Assembly (NCBI GenBank): GCA_963700255.1
Contig: CAVOWW010000020.1
Location: 11,542 to 75,541 of the forward strand
Direction of reading: 5' to 3'
DNA from: UBA10649 sp963700255
Lineage (GTDB): Bacteria > Actinomycetota > Actinomycetes > S36-B12
Length of the DNA: 64,000 bases
A program made the translations under genes and the position numbers. Below are positions 25,056-34,987 of this stretch, one piece after another (position 1 is the first letter of the stretch; every line of letters begins with the position of its first letter). Below the pieces are notes generated by a model. The model had not been told where the DNA came from, ran no database searches, and saw only the letters and a program-made list of their open reading frames with translations.

Positions 25056-27131
25056 CTAGGCGCTGAACGCGATGCGCTCCACGTCCTCGCGGGTGATGTC
25101 GCGGCCGGTCCACGTCGACACGCTGTCGATGACCTTCTGCTCGGCTGCCGGACGCTCGGGCGAGGCGACCGCCTGTGCCTTGTCCCAACGACGGCGCACC
25201 TCCCACGCCAGCTCGCGTGCGCGCAGCGCGGCCTGCACCCGATCCATCTGGTCGGGGCTCGCGTCGAGACCGAACACCTGACGGAGGGTGTCCGGGATGA
25301 CGAGGCGGTAGTCGTGCCCGCCCTCCTGGAAGATGCCCGGGGTCGGGACCAGCGCGTTCTGCAGGTCGATGAAGGTCGTGACGAAGGTGACGACCGGCAG
25401 CCAGCGGGTGCCGAGCGGCGAGCCCGGCGGCCGGGAGGCGTCCGGTCCGAGCCAGTCGGGTCGCTTCCACACCAGGGGTGCCGCGAACTTGGGCACGGGG
25501 TCGTCGCCGTTCTGCAGCAGGAGGAACTCGACCCCGTCCTTCTGCTCCGCGGGCAGCGCGTCCCAGTCACGGATGGCGCGCGGCAGGTAGAACGCCCCGG
25601 GGCCCACCTCGGGCGCCTGCGACACCGTGCGAGTGCCCCACATCTCCTGACGCCACACGGTCGAGGCGGGGGTGCCGATCCAGAACGCCGCATCGAGGCC
25701 CATACCGGTGGGGCCGCTCGTGCCCGTACCGCGGAACATCTCCTCGCTCACCTGCGATCCGAGGCTCTCCCCGAACAGGTAGAACTTCGGTCGCTGGTCG
25801 GCTGGCATCGCCATGAGCCGGGCGACGATCCCGTTCACGAGGATTCGCGTCTGATGGGTCGCGTAGTCGACCTTGGTCAACGACAGGGCCGACGGCAGGA
25901 CGGAGTACTGGATCGACGCCGACGCGCAGTTGCCCCGCGTGAGGTACTCGAACGTCTCCGTGGCCACGTAGTTGACGTAGCCCGACCCGGTCGGGGAGAA
26001 CAGGGCGAAGGCCGGACGCTGCAGCGCTCCGGTGCGGTCGATCTCGGCGAGCAGCAGGTTGGCGCGCTCCTCCGGCGTGGTCGCCGCCTGCAGGGGGGCG
26101 TAGACGCGGATGGGCTGCGTCGCCTTCTCGCCCATCACCGCCTCGATCTCGTCGGGCCTCAACGTCATGGTGAGCCAGCGACGCGACTCCCGGGTCTGGT
26201 CGGTCCATGGCACGACTGACCCCGGGCCGCCCGTGATCTCCGGAACGGTCGGTGCGACCTCGTGCGCGATGTCCGCGCTGACACCTGCCTTGCCGAGGAT
26301 CGTGTTCGCCGCGGCGACAGCCGCCCAGCCGACTCCCGCCAGTGCCGCCGTTGCGGCGAAGCGGCCGATCGTGCGGTGGTCGTCGGGGTGTCCGCCGAGG
26401 ACCTTCGCGGCGCCGCGCGCGACACCCCCGGACAGCGCGGACTCGCCCTTGGCGACGGCGAAGAGCACGGCCGTGACGGCCAGGCTGGAGCCGAGCGCCT
26501 TCGGGATGGAGACCTCGCGCACGACGTTCTCCCGGGCCTCGGTCTCCCCGGGGGCGAGGGCTCCCCTCGTGGCGGTGCCCGGCCGCGTGAGCAGGTACGC
26601 GCCGACGGTGGTGGCGATCGCCGTCGCTGCCCCGGCCGCGTGGAAGCCGGGCCTGCCCCGCGTCGGCTCGAGGCTGTCGGCACCCATGCCCGCCAGGCCG
26701 GCTGCGGTGAGTCCAACGCCTCCGAGCCTGATCAGCGCACGCTTCGAGCTCTCGTGCTCGCGCGGCGGAACGGCCTTCATGATGGCTGCTCCGACGGCCG
26801 CGGCGGCGGCGTCGACGATGAGGCCGGACGTCGCGTGCCCTGCCGTCGATCGGGAGGACATCGGCAACCGGTCGGCGGTGGACCGCAGGAAGGAGTGCGC
26901 GGACGAGCCCCACGCGTAGCCGACCGACGCGGCCACGCCACTGATGATCGCCTGGTCACGCGTGCCGCGGGAGAGCAGGTTCGGCTGGAAGGACAGGCCG
27001 GTGTAGAAGGCACCGAGGAGGAAGCCGGCCCGGGATGAGACATCCAGCCCGCTGCTGTAGTAGCGGCTCAGCCGGTCCTCCGTCCCGGCCATGGCCTCGG
27101 CGGTTCCGTCCGTCAGGTCGATGCTGGTCAT
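25056..27131 (-). CDS. Large membrane-anchored alpha/beta hydrolase (Abhydrolase_9 family)
   Basis: 691 residues. The N-terminal half has several hydrophobic segments interspersed with RS-rich linkers (residues 1-300), and the C-terminal half is a hydrolase domain. It shows the nucleophile elbow FGESLGSQVSEEMF, an acidic position in VEFLLLQNGDDPVPKF and the histidine in EGGHDYRLVIPD, matching the actinobacterial family annotated as alpha/beta-hydrolase with N-terminal membrane domain. The substrate is unknown; a role in cell-envelope lipid is plausible. It is convergent with the response regulator (6-bp gap) and is probably monocistronic. Confidence 0.82.
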   Translation of the reverse strand: MTSIDLTDGTAEAMAGTEDRLSRYYSSGLDVSSRAGFLLGAFYTGLSFQPNLLSRGTRDQAIISGVAASVGYAWGSSAHSFLRSTADRLPMSSRSTAGHATSGLIVDAAAAAVGAAIMKAVPPREHESSKRALIRLGGVGLTAAGLAGMGADSLEPTRGRPGFHAAGAATAIATTVGAYLLTRPGTATRGALAPGETEARENVVREVSIPKALGSSLAVTAVLFAVAKGESALSGGVARGAAKVLGGHPDDHRTIGRFAATAALAGVGWAAVAAANTILGKAGVSADIAHEVAPTVPEITGGPGSVVPWTDQTRESRRWLTMTLRPDEIEAVMGEKATQPIRVYAPLQAATTPEERANLLLAEIDRTGALQRPAFALFSPTGSGYVNYVATETFEYLTRGNCASASIQYSVLPSALSLTKVDYATHQTRILVNGIVARLMAMPADQRPKFYLFGESLGSQVSEEMFRGTGTSGPTGMGLDAAFWIGTPASTVWRQEMWGTRTVSQAPEVGPGAFYLPRAIRDWDALPAEQKDGVEFLLLQNGDDPVPKFAAPLVWKRPDWLGPDASRPPGSPLGTRWLPVVTFVTTFIDLQNALVPTPGIFQEGGHDYRLVIPDTLRQVFGLDASPDQMDRVQAALRARELAWEVRRRWDKAQAVASPERPAAEQKVIDSVSTWTGRDITREDVERIAFSA

Positions 27132-27229
27132 TCCTCGTCCTCTCCTGGGGTCCCCGCGGATCCCGATCCGAGGCTGCCACCCCGGACGTCCTGAAGTATC
27201 CCCCCAGAGGATGACTCGCGATCACCTGT

Positions 27230-27905
27230 TCACGTCGCCGACATCTTCGCCCGGCGGGCAGCCGCCCCCGTCAGCAGGAAGAACAGGCTCAGCAGGAGGA
27301 CCCACGCGGGGAACAGGAACTGCATGAACGACGGCAGCGGCGGGGTGAGCAGCATGATGACGGCCACAGCGTAGCCGCTGAACGCCAGCCACTTCGGGAA
27401 CGCACCGCTGCCCGCCGGCCCGTCGTCGCCACCGTCGCGACGAAGACAGCGGCCATGCGCGTGCCGAAGGTGCCCAGCAGGGCGGCGGCGAGCGCCCACC
27501 CGAACGCCCGTCCTCTCCGGCGGCAGCTCGATCCCCGACATCCTGGAGGGTCAGCACCGCCTTCAGCGCGGCGGCCGCGGCGAACAGCAGGGCGACGAAG
27601 ATCAGGCCGGAGCCGAGGAAGACCGTGCCGACGAAGCGGTCCTCCGTCGCACCGACCTGCGCGCGGATGACGGCGATGAACCAGAGGAAGGCGATGCCCG
27701 GCGAACGGCATGAGGTTGAGCGCAAGGCCGACGGCTCGCGTCGCGCCGGATCCTCCGACCACTGCCCGAGGTCGGACGGCACCTCGGGGACCACATTGCG
27801 GAGCAGGACGATCACCGCCCCGAGGATGACGGCGAAGATGATTCCCGCCACCGCGGCGGACGCGGGTCGGCGGACCGCCTGCATCACTGCTGCTCGATCG
27901 ACCAT
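27230..27905 (-). CDS. Integral membrane protein of unknown function, broken by five indels
   Basis: Reconstructed from three frames it reads as one membrane protein of about 224 residues: MVDRAAVMQAVRRPASAAVAG, an AGIIFAVILGAVIVLL helix, GLALNLMPFAGIAFLWFIAVI, VFLGSGLIFVALLFAAAAAL, WALAAALLGTFGTRMAAVFVA, YAVAVIMLLTPPLPS and a last helix before TGAAARRAKMSAT. Frame changes occur near 27736 (base missing), 27698, 27529 and 27513 (base extra) and 27425 (base missing), all in G/C runs. I do not know the family. Hydrophobic segments are preserved on both sides of every break, which argues for sequence errors rather than decay, but a pseudogene cannot be excluded. It lies 21 bp downstream of the DUF1345 gene. 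Confidence 0.6.
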
Positions 27906-27926
27906 GCCTGCCTCCTGGGTGACGCG

Positions 27927-28610
27927 CTAGAGGACGTTGACCGCGCGGGCAACGACGAGCCCGATGAGCGCCAGGGAGATGGCGGACTCGGTGATGAGCC
28001 ACAGCTTGGACCAGTGCCGCACGGCCGAGACATCCGTCGGGCTGAAGGCAGTGGCCGTATTGAACGACAGGGCCAGGTAGTCGACGAACTGGGGGTACCA
28101 GGTCGCGTAGGCGGGCGCGCTCAGGTCCTGCTCGGGGAAGCGGAACGCCGGCAGGGTCCCTCGCTCCTCGTACGTGCCGTTAGCCCTGGCCGTGGGCCCA
28201 CCGCAGTCGAGGTGCCAGAACCAGAGCGAGTAGGAGATCACCATCGTCACCCAGACCACCCCACCGATCGTCAGCAGCTCTGCCGCATCGCCGAACTCTG
28301 CGCCCTGCAGGATGCCGACCACGAGCCGCGCAGCGGAGATGGCCGTGACGACGGTGATCGAGGCGACCATCACGCCCGTCACGACTCGCAGCCACCGGCT
28401 CTCGCGGTCGATCCGACCAGGATCGCCCACCACCAGGATCACCACGAGGACGAGCAGGAACAGTGGGTAGATGTAGTGCGTCGCCTCGCTGACCCGGAAC
28501 TGCTCCGGGATGAAGAGGTAGAGGCCTGCGGCCACGAGCACGGCGAGCACCATGGGCAGGCGGCGCTCACCCCGTCGGCGCGGCTCGGCCGCCGGCATCC
28601 CTTCGTCCAT
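27927..28610 (-). CDS. DUF1345-family membrane protein
   Basis: 227 residues with about five membrane helices. The family signature is clear near the end: YLALSFNTATAFSPTDVSAVRHWSKLWLITESAISLALIGLVVARAVNVL. The middle contains VVWVTMVISYSLWFWHLDCGGP. DUF1345 proteins are widespread, unstudied membrane proteins with a possible ion-channel-like region at the SPTDV turn (my inference, by resemblance to two-pore K+ channel turns). Its ATG directly abuts the TAG of the lipid-kinase gene upstream. Confidence 0.85.
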   Translation of the reverse strand: MDEGMPAAEPRRRGERRLPMVLAVLVAAGLYLFIPEQFRVSEATHYIYPLFLLVLVVILVVGDPGRIDRESRWLRVVTGVMVASITVVTAISAARLVVGILQGAEFGDAAELLTIGGVVWVTMVISYSLWFWHLDCGGPTARANGTYEERGTLPAFRFPEQDLSAPAYATWYPQFVDYLALSFNTATAFSPTDVSAVRHWSKLWLITESAISLALIGLVVARAVNVL

Positions 28611-29907
28611 CTACGACCGGGCCCGGCCGGCGTCGATCGGGTCCATTCCCATTGCGACACGCGCCAGCCGCCGCGCGGCATCGCGCAGTCCCGTCGGCTG
28701 GGCCGACGACGGCGACGCCCCCGGATGTGACCGCGCGATCCGAACGCGAAGGACGCCCGGGCGGGTCCGAAACACCAGCGGCGACTGCAGGACCAGAGCC
28801 TCCCCGTCGACGCCCACGGGGATACCGTCCTCGCTCTCGACCACGAACTCCTGCGCGGCCCACTCGCTCTTGACGCTCCTGTGGTTCGTGCCAGGGACGA
28901 CAGCGCCGACGACGGTCACGCCGAGCACGGCGGCATCCATGCGCGGCCTGGTGCCGGAGCCGAGCAACCGGCCCAGCCGATACACGTTGTTCGACACAAG
29001 GATGACGGCGGCGGACCTCTCCGCACGCCCGTCCGGGCCGGTCCAGCGCAGTTCCCGTGTCGACTCGTGCGCGGGATCGCGGGAGAGCATCGTCGGCACG
29101 GTGTCGAGGATGGTCCGGATCTTCGCGTCGCGGTAGCCGTCGCTCTGCACTGCCTCCGCGTAGAGACCGAGCGAGACGTTGTTGACGAACGTGCGACCGC
29201 TCACCTCCCCGAGGTCGACGCGCTTCTCGCCACCGTCGACGAACGCATCCAGCGCCCCGACCACGTCGTCGCGATCGACGCCGAGATCGAGGGCGAAGTG
29301 GTTGCGCGTGCCGGCGGGGATGCAGGCGAAGGGCAGGTCGTGCTCCGCCGCGATCGTCGCGACGAGGGCCTGGGTCCCGTCACCCCCTGCGGCCATCAGC
29401 CCGTCGGCGCCGCGGCTGACGGCGTCCTGCACGAGCGCGACGAGGTCGTCCCCAGGCTTGAGTTCGATCGGCTCGATGCCACGCTTGCGGGCCTCGTCGG
29501 CCAGATTGCTCTTGAGGGCCTTGCCGCCGCCGGACTTGGGGTTCCAGACCACGACCGCGCGTGTCGGCGGCGGTGCGGGCGGCAGGTGCACGTGCACCGA
29601 GAAGGCGTGCTTGCCCAGCACGACACTCACGCCGATCAGGACGATGCCGACGACGCCCTCGATCATGATCCCGTCGACGACGAGGTAGCCAAGGGCTCCG
29701 ATGACCAGGATGCCCGCGACGATCCACGACACCACGCGGGCACGGCCCGCTGCGGATCAGTCCCTGCCACGCCACGAACAGCGCCAGCACCACCAGGGCA
29801 AGGGCGATCAGCCCGCGCGGAAAGGTGCGCAGCCCGGATGCGACCACGAGAACAAGGCCGAGGACCAGGCAGGCAAGCGTGAGCGCGGCAGCGATGCGGC
29901 GGGACAC
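28611..29907 (-). CDS. Diacylglycerol/sphingosine kinase-family protein with N-terminal membrane domain, one apparent frameshift
   Basis: Lipid kinase of the DagK_cat family: VVVWNPKSGGGKALKSNL, then AAGGDGTQALVATIAAEHDLPFACIPAGTRNHFALDLG, the ATP-binding and metal-site block. N-terminal membrane helices are split over two frames: MSRRIAAALTLACLVLGLVLV with LIALALVVLALFVAWQGLIRSGP, then ARVVSWIVAGILVIGALGYLVV. Removing one base near 29748 joins them into 431 residues from ATG 29907. Catalytic and C-terminal domains (GVDGEALVL) are intact. It probably phosphorylates a membrane lipid. TAG directly abuts the DUF1345 start, so the two are coupled. Confidence 0.82.
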
Positions 29908-30037
29908 GTGACCACTCCCCTCTCGTCGGACAGGTTAGGAGCATTGTCACGGGTGCTCCTCACCCGCTGCGGATGATCCTCCGTCCACTCGCCCCATGCG
30001 GGCTGAATCGACGTGGCAGACGGGCGATACTGGCGCG

Positions 30038-30631
30038 GTGACCGACCCCGATCCCCTGACGATCCCCTCTGCCGGCATCCGCGCGGAACTAGCCGAGCTC
30101 GATGCCCGCCTGTACGCAGCCGTGGCCGGCGCGCACACGCCGACTCTCGACGCGTTCTTCCGCCGCCTGTCCCGCACGGCCGACAAGTCGGTGCTGTGGC
30201 TGGGCGTCGCCGGTGTCATGGCTGCCGTGGGCGGGCGCACGGGGCGTCGAGCAGCCGTGAACGGGCTCGCGTCCATCGCCGTGGCCTCAGCGACCGCCAA
30301 TCTCGTCGGCAAGCGCGTGACGAACCGCAGGCGTCCCGACCGGGTCTGGCACGACGTGCCCGAGGTGCGGCACGTGCCGATGCCGACATCGACGTCGTTC
30401 CCCTCCGGCCATTCGGCGTCGGCGTTCGCCTTCGCGGAAGGGGTCGGAGCGGCCGCACCTGCCCTCGGGGTCCCCGTCCGGATGCTCGCCGTCGCCGTGT
30501 CCTACTCGCGCGTGCACACCGGCGTCCACTACCCGGGCGACGTCGTTGCCGGTGCTCTCATCGGGGTGACGTCAGGAGAGATCGCCTGCCGCAGCCTCGC
30601 CTTCGCCCGTCGCCGCTGGGACATCCCGTGA
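30038..30631 (+). CDS. PAP2-family membrane phosphatase
   Basis: 197 residues with the three PAP2 motifs: KRVTNRRRPDR (KX6RP), SFPSGHSASAF (PSGH) and SRVHTGVHYPGDVVAG (SRX5HX3D). It should dephosphorylate a lipid phosphate such as phosphatidate, undecaprenyl pyrophosphate or a polyprenyl phosphate; the family does not reveal which. The start is GTG 30038 (VTDPDPLTIPSAG), chosen over ATG 29996 because the preceding residues look non-coding. It overlaps the first SulP gene by 4 bp. Confidence 0.88.
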   Translation: MTDPDPLTIPSAGIRAELAELDARLYAAVAGAHTPTLDAFFRRLSRTADKSVLWLGVAGVMAAVGGRTGRRAAVNGLASIAVASATANLVGKRVTNRRRPDRVWHDVPEVRHVPMPTSTSFPSGHSASAFAFAEGVGAAAPALGVPVRMLAVAVSYSRVHTGVHYPGDVVAGALIGVTSGEIACRSLAFARRRWDIP

Positions 30632-32325
30632 GCATCCGCAGCTGGGTCCTCCCCTCGCTCACGGGCTACCAGGGTCGCTGGCTGTCGCGCGACATCGTCG
30701 CCGGCCTCGTCCTGTCGGCCCTTCTCGTCCCCCAGGGGATGGCCTACGCCGAGCTCGCCGGGCTGCCGGCCGTGACCGGGCTGTACACCTCGATCCTCTG
30801 CCTCGTCGGCTACGCGCTGGTCGGCCCGTCACGCATCCTCGTCCTCGGCCCGGACTCGTCACTGGGCCCGATGATCGCGGCCACGATCCTCCCGCTGATC
30901 GGCGCCGACGGCGACCCCGCGAAGGCGGTCGTCCTGGCATCGGGGCTGGCCATCATCACGGGCCTGATGATGATCGCCGCGGGTGCGGGCCGGCTCGGCT
31001 TCGTCGCTGACCTGCTGTCCAAGCCGACGATCCTCGGCTACATGAACGGCCTCGCCCTGACCATCCTCGTGGGACAGCTGCCGAAGCTCCTCGGCTTCTC
31101 CGTCGACGCCGACGGGTTCATCGGCGAGGTCGTCGGGGTGGTCACGGGAATCATCGACGGCGAGGTGATCCTGGCGTCGGCCGCCATCGGCCTGCTGAGC
31201 CTGGCCATCATGCTCGTCCTCGGCAGACTGCTCCCGAAGGTCCCGGCCGTTCTCGTGGCCGTCGTGGCCGCGATCATCATCAGCGTCGCCCTCTCCCTGG
31301 CCGACCGCGGAGTCGCGGTCGTCGGTCCGCTGGACCAGGGCCTGCCGCAGTTCACGATCCCGAGGGTCGGCTTCAACGACCTGTCCCTGCTGGTTCTGGG
31401 CGCCCTCGGCATCTCCCTTGTCGCACTGGCCGACACCATCTCCACCGCGACCTCGTTCGCCGAGCGTCAGGGAGTGAAGGTCGACGGCAACCGGGAGATG
31501 ATCGGCATCGGAACGGCCAACGTCGCTGCCGGCCTGTTCCAGGGCTTCCCGGTCAGCACGAGCGGTTCCCGCACGGCCGTGGCCGAGAAGGCAGGATCGC
31601 GCACGCAGGTCACAGGTCTCGTCGGCGCCGGGATGATCGCGCTGATGCTCGTCGCCTTCCCCTCACTCCTCGCCGACCTGCCGCAACCCACCCTTGCTGC
31701 CGTCGTCATCACCGCCTCGATCTCGCTCGCCGACCTGCCGGCGACGCGGCGCCTGTACGCGCAGCGGCGCACCGACTTCCTGCTGTCCCTGGCGGCGTTC
31801 CTCGGCGTGGTCCTGCTCGGCGTGCTGCCCGGCATCGTCGTCGCGATCGTGCTGTCGGTGGCGAACGTCTTCCGCCGGATCTGGTGGCCGTACCGGACGA
31901 CGCTCGGGCGGGTGGACGGGATCGCCGGCCTCCACGACGTGACCAGCTACCCGCAGGCTGACCTGCTGGACGGCTGCACCGTGGTGCGCTTCGACGCGCC
32001 CCTGATCTTCGCCAACGCGGGCACCTTCCGCGAGTACATCCTCGACCTTGCCGACGGTGATCCCCGGCCGACCTGGATCATCGTCGCGGCGGAGCCGATC
32101 ACCGATGTGGACACCACCGCCTGCGACATGCTCGAGGAGCTCGTCCAGAAGCTCGACCAGCAGGGAGTGCGCCTCGTCTTCGCCGAGCTGAAGGACCCGG
32201 CGCGGCGCAAGATCGACCGATACGGACTCGAGCACGTGCTCGCCGACGATCGCTACTACCCCACGATCACCACGGCCACCAACGCCTTCGTCGCCGCGAC
32301 CGGTTCTGAGTGGCGCCAGCCCTGA
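30628..32325 (+). CDS. SulP-family anion transporter with C-terminal STAS domain (first copy)
   Basis: 565 residues with around eleven helices: the sulfate-transporter signature LSRDIVAGLVLSALLVPQGMAYAELAGLPAVTGLY and PSRILVLGPDSSLGPM are at the N-terminus, with PVSTSGSRTAVAEKAGSRTQVTG in the second repeat. The C-terminal STAS domain begins near DLLDGCTVVRFDAPLIFANAGTF and carries DVDTTACDMLEEL. It moves sulfate, bicarbonate or related anions; the substrate is uncertain. The GTG start overlaps the PAP2 stop. Its stop lies 3 bp from that of a second SulP gene transcribed towards it. Confidence 0.92.
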   Translation: MSIRSWVLPSLTGYQGRWLSRDIVAGLVLSALLVPQGMAYAELAGLPAVTGLYTSILCLVGYALVGPSRILVLGPDSSLGPMIAATILPLIGADGDPAKAVVLASGLAIITGLMMIAAGAGRLGFVADLLSKPTILGYMNGLALTILVGQLPKLLGFSVDADGFIGEVVGVVTGIIDGEVILASAAIGLLSLAIMLVLGRLLPKVPAVLVAVVAAIIISVALSLADRGVAVVGPLDQGLPQFTIPRVGFNDLSLLVLGALGISLVALADTISTATSFAERQGVKVDGNREMIGIGTANVAAGLFQGFPVSTSGSRTAVAEKAGSRTQVTGLVGAGMIALMLVAFPSLLADLPQPTLAAVVITASISLADLPATRRLYAQRRTDFLLSLAAFLGVVLLGVLPGIVVAIVLSVANVFRRIWWPYRTTLGRVDGIAGLHDVTSYPQADLLDGCTVVRFDAPLIFANAGTFREYILDLADGDPRPTWIIVAAEPITDVDTTACDMLEELVQKLDQQGVRLVFAELKDPARRKIDRYGLEHVLADDRYYPTITTATNAFVAATGSEWRQP

Positions 32326-32327
32326 AG

Positions 32328-34103
32328 CTACGAGGCCGCGTCCTCGACATCGACGCCCGAGACGGCCAGCACGGCCGAGCGCACCGTCGGGAAGAGCGCG
32401 TCGCCCGGAAGCAGGTCGGCCAGGCCCAGGCGACCCAGGTGCTGCTCGAGGCTGCGCCGCGGGCGTGCCACGACGAATCGGACCCCGCGGACGTTCAGCT
32501 CCTCGATCACGTCGCGAAGCTCCTCGGCGCCTGACGCATCCAGACCGACGACGGCCTCGGCGTCGAAGACGACGGCGTGGACCTCGTAGGGAGCTCCCTC
32601 GATCGCCTCCCTGATCCGGCTGGAGAAGTACCGGCTGTTCGCGAAGAAGAGCCGGTCATCCAACCGGTAGACGACGACGCCGGGGACGACACGCGCACTC
32701 GGGCGCCTCTCCACGTCGACGAACCGTCCTGCGCGGGCGCTCCAGCCCAGGACAGCGTCGTTCGGCTGGGCGCTGGTGCGCACCACGTCGATGATGGACA
32801 GCAGGACGGCGAGCACGAGGGAGGGCAGCAGTCCGATGGTGATCATCCCCACGACCAGCACGCCCGCGATGGCGAACTCGGCGCGAGACCCCCGCCACAG
32901 CGCCCTCCAGGCGCGCAGGTCGATGAGGCCGATGGCGGCGTAGATGATGACGGCGGCCAGCGTGGCCTTCGGGAGCAGCGCCAGCACGCCGGTCAGGAAC
33001 AGCAGGACGAGTGCGGCCACCACGACCTGGACGAGGCCGACGACCTGGGTGCGCCCGCCGACGCGCGCGTTGATCGCGGTGCGCGAGCCACTCGACCCGA
33101 GCGGGAACGACTGCGACAGGCCGGCGGCAGCGTTCAGGCCAGCCAGGGCGACAAGTTCCTGGTTCGCGTCGATGGGTCTGCCCCCAGGCGCGGCGAAACT
33201 GCGCGCGGTCAGGATGGCGTCGGCGAACCCGACCAGAGCGATCGCCACCGCAACGGGAGCGAGCTCGAGCACCTGCGTCACGCCCACGCTCGGCCACGAG
33301 ATGCCGGGGAGACCCGGCGGGATCTCGCCGACGAGGGTCACACCATGCTCGCCGAGGTCGAACGCCCACGAGCAGGCGATGGCCAGCACCGTGACCGCCA
33401 GCAGGGTGGGGAAGCGCGGCAGCCAGCGCGCTCCGATGACGAGTGCGGCAAGGCAGAGACTGCCGATGAGCAGCTCGAGCGCATCGACCTGCCCCACGAA
33501 ACCGGTCAGGAACGACGCGTACTCCTGGAGCGGCGTGTCGCCCTCGACCGGAACGCCGGTGAACTCGTCGAGCTGACCGGCGAGGAGCGTGAGTGCCAGG
33601 CCGGTGAGGAAGCCCAGCAGGACGGACGTCGAGAAGTAGTCCGCGATCCAGCCGAGGCGCAGGACCCGCGCCAGGACGAACACGGCCGCGACCAGGAGCG
33701 CCATCATGGCTGCGAGGGCGGGGTAGTCGGCCGGCTCGGAGCTGATGGCGACGAGGGCGGGTGCCACCATCAGGGCCGTCGTAGCCGTCGGGCCGGTCAC
33801 GAGGTTGCGGGACGACCCCAGCAGGGCGTACGCGAGCAGCGGCAGGAGGAGACCGTAGAGTCCCGCCACCACGGGAAGACCAGCCGTCTGGGCGTAGGCC
33901 ATCGACTGCGGGATGGCCACGGCCGCCATCGCCACGCCGGCGATCACGTCGGCCCGCAGCAGTCGGCGGGTGTACCTGCGCAGGTCCCCGATCACGGGGA
34001 CGAGTCGCAGCGGCGACGTCGACACGACAGGTACCTGGAACGGGACGGGCCGGGCTCCCGCGTACTCGTGGTCCGCTGGCTCCGGTGACAGTGGCTCATC
34101 CAT
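32328..34103 (-). CDS. SulP-family anion transporter with C-terminal STAS domain (second copy)
   Basis: 591 residues: membrane domain with LLRADVIAGVAMAAVAIPQSMAYAQTAGLPVVAGLYG and FPLGSSGSRTAINARVGGRTQVVG, then a STAS domain around PGVVVYRLDDRLFFANSRYFSSRI with the phosphorylatable-serine position VVGLDASGAEELRDVIEEL. Sequence differs throughout from the convergent SulP gene, so this is an old divergence rather than a recent duplication. Substrate unknown. The divergent neighbour is a peroxiredoxin. Confidence 0.92.
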   Translation of the reverse strand: MDEPLSPEPADHEYAGARPVPFQVPVVSTSPLRLVPVIGDLRRYTRRLLRADVIAGVAMAAVAIPQSMAYAQTAGLPVVAGLYGLLLPLLAYALLGSSRNLVTGPTATTALMVAPALVAISSEPADYPALAAMMALLVAAVFVLARVLRLGWIADYFSTSVLLGFLTGLALTLLAGQLDEFTGVPVEGDTPLQEYASFLTGFVGQVDALELLIGSLCLAALVIGARWLPRFPTLLAVTVLAIACSWAFDLGEHGVTLVGEIPPGLPGISWPSVGVTQVLELAPVAVAIALVGFADAILTARSFAAPGGRPIDANQELVALAGLNAAAGLSQSFPLGSSGSRTAINARVGGRTQVVGLVQVVVAALVLLFLTGVLALLPKATLAAVIIYAAIGLIDLRAWRALWRGSRAEFAIAGVLVVGMITIGLLPSLVLAVLLSIIDVVRTSAQPNDAVLGWSARAGRFVDVERRPSARVVPGVVVYRLDDRLFFANSRYFSSRIREAIEGAPYEVHAVVFDAEAVVGLDASGAEELRDVIEELNVRGVRFVVARPRRSLEQHLGRLGLADLLPGDALFPTVRSAVLAVSGVDVEDAAS

Positions 34104-34260
34104 GGGGTCAGTCCATCGCAGATGGCGCCGTGATGCAGCCGATGGTGGGGAAGTCGCCTACCTGCACGCTCTTCGCAGGTGTCGTAGGGGGTCATGGCGC
34201 CCCTCCCGCGGCGTCGTAGCGTCTCGCCGAACCGATCCGCTTCGAGACAAGGACCGACAC

Positions 34261-34893
34261 ATGACCATCCGACTGGGCGACGAAGCCCCCGACTTCACTG
34301 CAGAGACCACCGACGGCACCCTCTCCTTCCACGACTGGAAGGACGGCTCCTGGGCCGTGCTGTTCAGCCACCCGGCCGACTACACGCCCGTCTGCACCAC
34401 CGAGCTCGGCCGCACGGCGTCGCTCAAGGGCGAGTTCGAGGCCCGCGGCGTCAAGGCCATCGCGATCTCGGTCGACCCGATCGAGGACCATCGCGGATGG
34501 GCCGGCGACATCGGTGCGGTCGGCGGCGTCGACCTCAACTTCCCGATCATCGCCGATCCGGATCGCACCGTGTCGAATCTGTACGACATGATCCATCCCG
34601 GCGAGGGCGACACCTCGACCGTGCGCTCCGTGTTCATCGTCGATCCGAAGAACAAGGTCCGCCTGACCCTGACCTACCCGAAGTCGGTCGGCCGCAACTT
34701 CGACGAGATCCTGCGCGTCATCGACGCACTCCAGCTCACCGACCGCGCGGCCGTGTCCACCCCCGTGGACTGGACCCCCGGCGACCGCGTGATCGTCTCG
34801 CCGCTGCTGTCGACCGCGGACGCGATCGAGCGTTTCGGCGAGGTCGAGGAGGTCACGCCCTACCTCCGGTGGACGCCCCAGCCGGCCGTCTGA
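34261..34893 (+). CDS. 1-Cys peroxiredoxin (Prx6/AhpC-TSA type)
   Basis: 210 residues, beginning at ATG 34261. The peroxidatic cysteine is C45 in PADYTPVCTTELG; no second cysteine was found, so it is a 1-Cys enzyme needing an outside thiol. Prx6-class features follow: IEDHRGWAGDI and the C-terminal LTYPKSVGRNFDEILRVIDALQLTDR. Reduces hydrogen peroxide and organic peroxides in the cytoplasm. A long hairpin follows the stop. Monocistronic, divergent from the second SulP gene. Confidence 0.93.
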   Translation: MTIRLGDEAPDFTAETTDGTLSFHDWKDGSWAVLFSHPADYTPVCTTELGRTASLKGEFEARGVKAIAISVDPIEDHRGWAGDIGAVGGVDLNFPIIADPDRTVSNLYDMIHPGEGDTSTVRSVFIVDPKNKVRLTLTYPKSVGRNFDEILRVIDALQLTDRAAVSTPVDWTPGDRVIVSPLLSTADAIERFGEVEEVTPYLRWTPQPAV

Positions 34894-34900
34894 CGTGCGA

Positions 34901-34945
34901 ACGACGACGGCTGCGGCGCACCTCGCGCGCCGCAGCCGTCGTCGT
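34901..34945 (+). terminator. Hairpin terminator after the peroxiredoxin gene
   Basis: Perfect 19-bp arms at 34901-34919 and 34927-34945 with a 7-base loop (ACCTCGC), eight bases past the stop. No T-tract. Confidence 0.75.
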
Positions 34946-34987
34946 CACCTGGACCCGTAAGTACGGGTGCTCTGGTACGGTCGCCCC

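Noticed and set aside
30628..34103. Recent tandem duplication of SulP genes
   Set aside because: Proteins differ along their whole length and point towards each other.
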